Below, piece by piece: positions 61,062 to 64,000 of a stretch of DNA of 64,000 nt. Under the pieces are notes generated by a model, which did not search any database, had not been told where the DNA came from, and saw nothing but the letters and a program-made list of their open reading frames with translations. Made by a program: the position numbers and the translations under genes. Source of the DNA: Kribbella jejuensis (lineage in GTDB: Bacteria; Actinomycetota; Actinomycetes; Propionibacteriales; Kribbellaceae); contig NZ_VFMM01000001.1 in the NCBI RefSeq assembly GCF_006715085.1, positions 2,666,001-2,730,000 on the forward strand, read 5' to 3'. How positions within the stretch are numbered: position 1 is the stretch's first letter; every line of letters begins with the position of its first letter.

Positions 61062-61547
61062 CTATTCCACGCCTGCCGCACCCGAGGCGAGCCACTCGTT
61101 GATCCGCCGCTCGGCCTCCTCGCGGGAGACGTCGTCGACCCGCGTCATGATCGCCCAGCGGTGCCCGAACGGGTCGATCACAGTGCCGAACCGGTCGCCG
61201 GTCAGGAAGGTCTGCACCGCCTCCACCGACGTCGCGCCGGCCTCGATCGCCTTCGCATAGGTCTTGTCCACGTCCGGCACGTAGTGCACCAGCGACGAGT
61301 GCACCCATTCGCCGGTCGGCGCCCGGAGCCCGATCTGCGGCATCTCGTCGCTCAGCTGCAGCAGCGAGTTGCCGAACTTGAGCTCGGCATGCGCGACCCG
61401 GCCGTCCGGCAGGTCCTGCCGGCTGATCACCTCGGCGCCGAATACCGACGTGTAGAAGTCGATCGCCTTCGGGCCGTCCGCGACGGCGATGAACGGGGTC
61501 AGCGAGTGATAACCGTCGGGGATGGGGTTTACCGTGTTCGTCGTCAT
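61062..61547 (-). CDS. VOC-superfamily protein (PhnB/glyoxalase-like)
   Basis: A 161-residue protein with the paired beta-alpha-beta-beta-beta modules of the vicinal-oxygen-chelate fold: HSLTPFIAVADGPKAIDFYT, then FGAEVISRQDL, HAELKFGNSLLQLSD and the second-half GDRFGTVIDPFGHRWAIMT. This is the PhnB/YdcE-like subset often annotated as glyoxalase or bleomycin-resistance family; actual substrate unknown. ATG at 61547. It is divergent from an AraC-type regulator 57 bases away, which probably controls it. Confidence 0.9.
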   Translation of the reverse strand: MTTNTVNPIPDGYHSLTPFIAVADGPKAIDFYTSVFGAEVISRQDLPDGRVAHAELKFGNSLLQLSDEMPQIGLRAPTGEWVHSSLVHYVPDVDKTYAKAIEAGATSVEAVQTFLTGDRFGTVIDPFGHRWAIMTRVDDVSREEAERRINEWLASGAAGVE

Positions 61548-61604
61548 GCCCTTAGTCAATCCGACGGCCCCCGCGGGGGTCTTGTAAGAAAGCGACAGCC
61601 CGCG

Positions 61605-62423
61605 TTGACCCACTCCCCCGACAGTGAGAAGGGCATCCTGCATCCACGGGAGCAGGCCCGGCACCGCTCGCTCAACCGGCTCGCGCCCGGGCCGCAGGCG
61701 GCCCGCTTCGTGGAGTGGTACTGGATCGTCGAATGGGACCTCGACGAGCCGTACACCGCGGAGGTGCTGCCGTTCCCGGCCGTGAACGTGACGTTCGAGC
61801 AGCCGGGTGGCGCGTTCGTGAACGGCGTCTGCACGCGGAAGTTCTCCCGGGAGCTCGTGGGGCGGGGCCGGGCGTTCGGGGTGAAGTTCTGGGCCGGTGG
61901 GTTCGGGGCGATCACCGGGCTGGACGTCGGCTCGTTCCGGGACGAGGTGCTGCCGTTGACCGCGGTCTTTCCCGACGGCGACCGGCTCGCGGACCTGATG
62001 TTCGAGGCCGAGTCCGACGTCCGGCGGCGCGCGGTGTTCGAGGCGTTCCTGCGTGACCACCTCGCTCCGCCGGACCCGTCGTACGAGCTGGTCCGCGAGA
62101 TCGTGTCGACGATGGCGGCGGACCGTTCGGTTGCCCGCGTCGACGAGATCACCGAGCGTTTCGGCGTACCGATCCGGACGCTGCAGCGGTTGTTCCGGCG
62201 GTACGTCGGCGTCGGTCCGAAGTGGGTGCTGCGCCGGTACCGGTTGCACGACGGCGCGGAGCTGCTGGCGCAGGGCGAAGTCACCGAGCTCGCGGAGCTG
62301 TCCGCGGCACTCGGCTACTTCGACCAGGCGCACTTCTCGAAGGAATTCAAACAGCAGATCGGGCTGACCCCGGCCGAGTACGCAGCGCGCGCCGCGGCCG
62401 AGCGCCAGGTCACCTACCGCTGA
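61605..62423 (+). CDS. AraC-family transcriptional regulator
   Basis: A 272-residue regulator. The N-terminal part (about 15-150; FVEWYWIVEWDL, LPFPAVNVTFEQPGG) is the sensor of the DUF6597-like group, and about 165-265 is the AraC DNA-binding domain with two helix-turn-helix motifs (RFGVPIRTLQRLFRRYVGVG and LAELSAALGYFDQAHFSKEF). No ATG or GTG fits the start of homology; the TTG at 61605 does. Likely controls the divergent VOC gene. The last 14 bases overlap the opposing MFS gene. Confidence 0.9.
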   Translation: MTHSPDSEKGILHPREQARHRSLNRLAPGPQAARFVEWYWIVEWDLDEPYTAEVLPFPAVNVTFEQPGGAFVNGVCTRKFSRELVGRGRAFGVKFWAGGFGAITGLDVGSFRDEVLPLTAVFPDGDRLADLMFEAESDVRRRAVFEAFLRDHLAPPDPSYELVREIVSTMAADRSVARVDEITERFGVPIRTLQRLFRRYVGVGPKWVLRRYRLHDGAELLAQGEVTELAELSAALGYFDQAHFSKEFKQQIGLTPAEYAARAAAERQVTYR

Positions 62424-63615
62424 CCTTCACCGTCACGGCCATCGCCAGCGCAGTCGTTGCGGCAGCGAGCGCGACCAGGAAGCCGTACTGGGCGCTGTGC
62501 CCGTCGACGATCCACCCGGCGAACGCCGAGCCGAGCGCGATACCTGCCGCGCCGCCCGAGTTGAGCCAGGTGAAGGCCTGCGTCAGTACAGCGGAGTCGA
62601 CCGCCGACTCGGTCAGCACGGCGGACAATGTCTGGAACGGCGCGATCGCCAAGCCCGGGAGCGTCAGTGCGAGCGCGGCGGTCAGTGGCGTGTGTACGGC
62701 GATCAGTGGCACGCAGCTCACAGCCAACCAGATGAACGCGATCACGAACTGTGTCTCCGGAGCCGTCCGCCAACGCCTTGCCCCGTAGGCGAATCCCGCG
62801 ATCAGACTCACCAGGCTGGTGATGCTGTACAGCGGCCCGGCGAGTCCCGGCGTACCCCTGGAGACCGCGAAGGCTGTGACGGACACCTGCATGCTGCCGA
62901 AGAACAGACCGATGCCGATGTTCGTACCGACCAGGCCGACGAATCGCTTGTGCAGCAGTCGTTTCGAGCCACCGTGTTGACCGGGTGCCGTCGGCGGTGG
63001 CGCCGTACCTCGTTGCACCGCAAGCAGGAAGCCGCCGGCCAGAAGTAGACCTGTAGCGAGCAGTGAGCCTGCTGCAGGACTAGTGGACGAGCTGACGATG
63101 CCTACGAGGCCGGGACCGACCATGAACGCGACACCGACGCTAAGGGCTTCCAGGGCGAACGCTGAGGACAGCAGTGGATTCTCTCGGAGCGCATATGCCC
63201 AGCGAGCTCCTGTCTGTGCACCCAGCTGAGGCAGTGATCCTCCTGCGAGCACAGCTGCCGCCACGAGTGACCACAGGGACGCGTTGGAGACAGTGAGGAC
63301 GATCAGCAGCGCCATCATCATGGCGTGCGTGAGCAGGGTGACGGGCAGCATGCGGGTCTGACCGAAACGGTCGATCAGCCGTGCGACCTGTGGCCCGGCG
63401 ACGGCCTCCGCCACAGCAAACCCGCCGGTGACGGTGCCCGCGGCTGCGTACGAGCCGGTCGATCCGTGGACGAGCCAGACGATGCCGAGGCCCGTCATCG
63501 CGATCCCGATCTTGGCCGGGGCCGCCGCGAAGTAGAACTTCCACGCGCCAGGAGTCCGCAGTACCGCTGTGTAGGCGTTGCTGGGCGCGCCGATCCGTCC
63601 GGTGAGAGCCGGCAC
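62410..63615 (-). CDS. MFS transporter
   Basis: A 401-residue major facilitator protein with 12 predicted helices. LVHGSTGSYAAAGTVTGGFA, then GPQVARLIDRFGQTRMLP (motif A-like) and SLPQLGAQTGARWAYAL mark the actinobacterial group close to YceJ/drug exporter-like MFS proteins. Substrate unknown. GTG start at 63615 with GGAAGG upstream. The intergenic stretch to 63770 shows no gene. Converges with the AraC gene. Confidence 0.9.
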   Translation of the reverse strand: MPALTGRIGAPSNAYTAVLRTPGAWKFYFAAAPAKIGIAMTGLGIVWLVHGSTGSYAAAGTVTGGFAVAEAVAGPQVARLIDRFGQTRMLPVTLLTHAMMMALLIVLTVSNASLWSLVAAAVLAGGSLPQLGAQTGARWAYALRENPLLSSAFALEALSVGVAFMVGPGLVGIVSSSTSPAAGSLLATGLLLAGGFLLAVQRGTAPPPTAPGQHGGSKRLLHKRFVGLVGTNIGIGLFFGSMQVSVTAFAVSRGTPGLAGPLYSITSLVSLIAGFAYGARRWRTAPETQFVIAFIWLAVSCVPLIAVHTPLTAALALTLPGLAIAPFQTLSAVLTESAVDSAVLTQAFTWLNSGGAAGIALGSAFAGWIVDGHSAQYGFLVALAAATTALAMAVTVKVSGR

Positions 63616-63770
63616 GGTGTGACCTTCCGCTGCCCGATGGGGCGGGGGACCCGACCGTGGGCGTCCTGCTTCGCCGGTCTGTCCGTCCGCCTAGAACCGT
63701 CCATGTTCGGCAAGAAGCGGGGACGCACGCCGCCTGCCGGCACTGTCAACGGGCAGAAACTTCGAGTGCT

Positions 63771-64000
63771 TCAGGTTGACCGGAACAGTCTACCGTCAAC
63801 GAGCACCGGCACCACATCGCTCGCGTCCACCTCGGCTGCGATCACAACGTCGTCTTGGAAGCCGTACTGGGTGATCTCCCGACCGCCGGCGCACTCGTGG
63901 AGGTATTTCGGCAGTTCGTCCGCGACCGCTTCGTACGCCGCCACTGCCGCCCGCGCCTCCGGGGAGAGATCGTCGCTGCGCAGCGCGCTGAGGAAGCCGC
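63771..64000 (-). CDS. C-terminal part of a ComB-like 2-phosphosulfolactate phosphatase
   Basis: The gene runs off the right edge; 75 C-terminal codons are visible, ending at TGA 63771-63773. The pattern CAGGREITQYGFQDDVVIAA then VDASDVVPVLVDGRLF matches the end of ComB-type proteins, which have a Cys-(x)-GRE motif and close with VPVLVDG. These enzymes remove phosphate from 2-phosphosulfolactate or related compounds. The rest of the domain lies outside the window. Confidence 0.65.
   Translation of the reverse strand, partial: GFLSALRSDDLSPEARAAVAAYEAVADELPKYLHECAGGREITQYGFQDDVVIAAEVDASDVVPVLVDGRLFRST

Noticed and set aside
59655..61604. Plus-strand frame covering purA and continuing into the AraC gene
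   Set aside because: Antisense to purA; real AraC homology starts only near 61605, so the upstream part is not coding.
63616..63770. Possible short gene between the MFS and ComB-like genes
   Set aside because: Short frames on both strands lack a ribosome site, domain or gene-like codon pattern.

Overview
The window is high-GC DNA from a Gram-positive actinobacterium. GC-rich third codon positions, GTG/TTG starts, 1-4 base overlaps between co-directional genes, an IdeR/DtxR-type iron box, stand-alone purS, PknB-like kinases and ECF sigma factors all fit. Gene content recalls the Nocardioidaceae/Kribbellaceae, possibly Kribbella; this placement is inference. It is ordinary chromosome: no tRNA, rRNA, CRISPR array, insertion sequence, prophage or plasmid gene was seen.

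Layout. 0-3.6 kb: the end of a secreted carbohydrate-binding protein and a CUT1 sugar ABC importer with a candidate operator. 3.8-9.6 kb: two small exported proteins, an ArsR-type regulator divergent from an MFS exporter, and a Ser/Thr kinase divergent from an ECF sigma factor. 9.6-10.5 kb: a decayed MFS gene. 10.5-14.5 kb: dhaKLM, with DhaM fused to HPr and complete Enzyme I. 14.5-17.5 kb: a cupin protein, a LacI regulator, a DUF1707 protein and another exported protein. 17.6-22.8 kb: purSQL, with a large unknown membrane protein between purQ and purL. 22.9-26.6 kb: a PadR regulator with an ABC exporter, a CDP-alcohol phosphatidyltransferase and a membrane protein. 26.6-29.3 kb: purC, a flavin monooxygenase and its divergent TetR regulator. 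29.3-34 kb: a lipase remnant and a YkcB/YkcC-like glycosyltransferase operon. 34-40 kb: two small membrane proteins, purB, a sigma/anti-sigma-like pair and purD. 40-44.4 kb: an exported protein with an in-frame TGA, a hydrolase, an FKBP, a membrane protein and a GT1 glycosyltransferase. 44.4-50.5 kb: an M48-like peptidase coupled to a 1641-residue pseudokinase-DUF4011-helicase-nuclease. 50.5-54.5 kb: iron-regulated siderophore uptake. 54.5-57.5 kb: alginate-lyase-like protein, TetR/SDR pair, DUF1330 protein. 57.6-60.8 kb: a second kinase and purA. 61-64 kb: VOC protein with AraC regulator, MFS transporter, partial ComB-like gene.

Seven purine biosynthesis genes (purA, D, B, C, S, Q, L) all lie on the minus strand across 43 kb, separated by unrelated genes. 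They form a conserved backbone into which other modules have been placed. Most of these modules carry their own regulator, and several have clear inverted-repeat operators next to it.

The best candidate for an undescribed system is the peptidase/helicase pair at 44.4-50.5 kb. Other points that stand out are a long paired structure just upstream of purC, the in-frame TGA at 40340, the membrane protein embedded in purSQL, and a family of stand-alone proteins resembling the extracellular domain of the neighbouring kinase.
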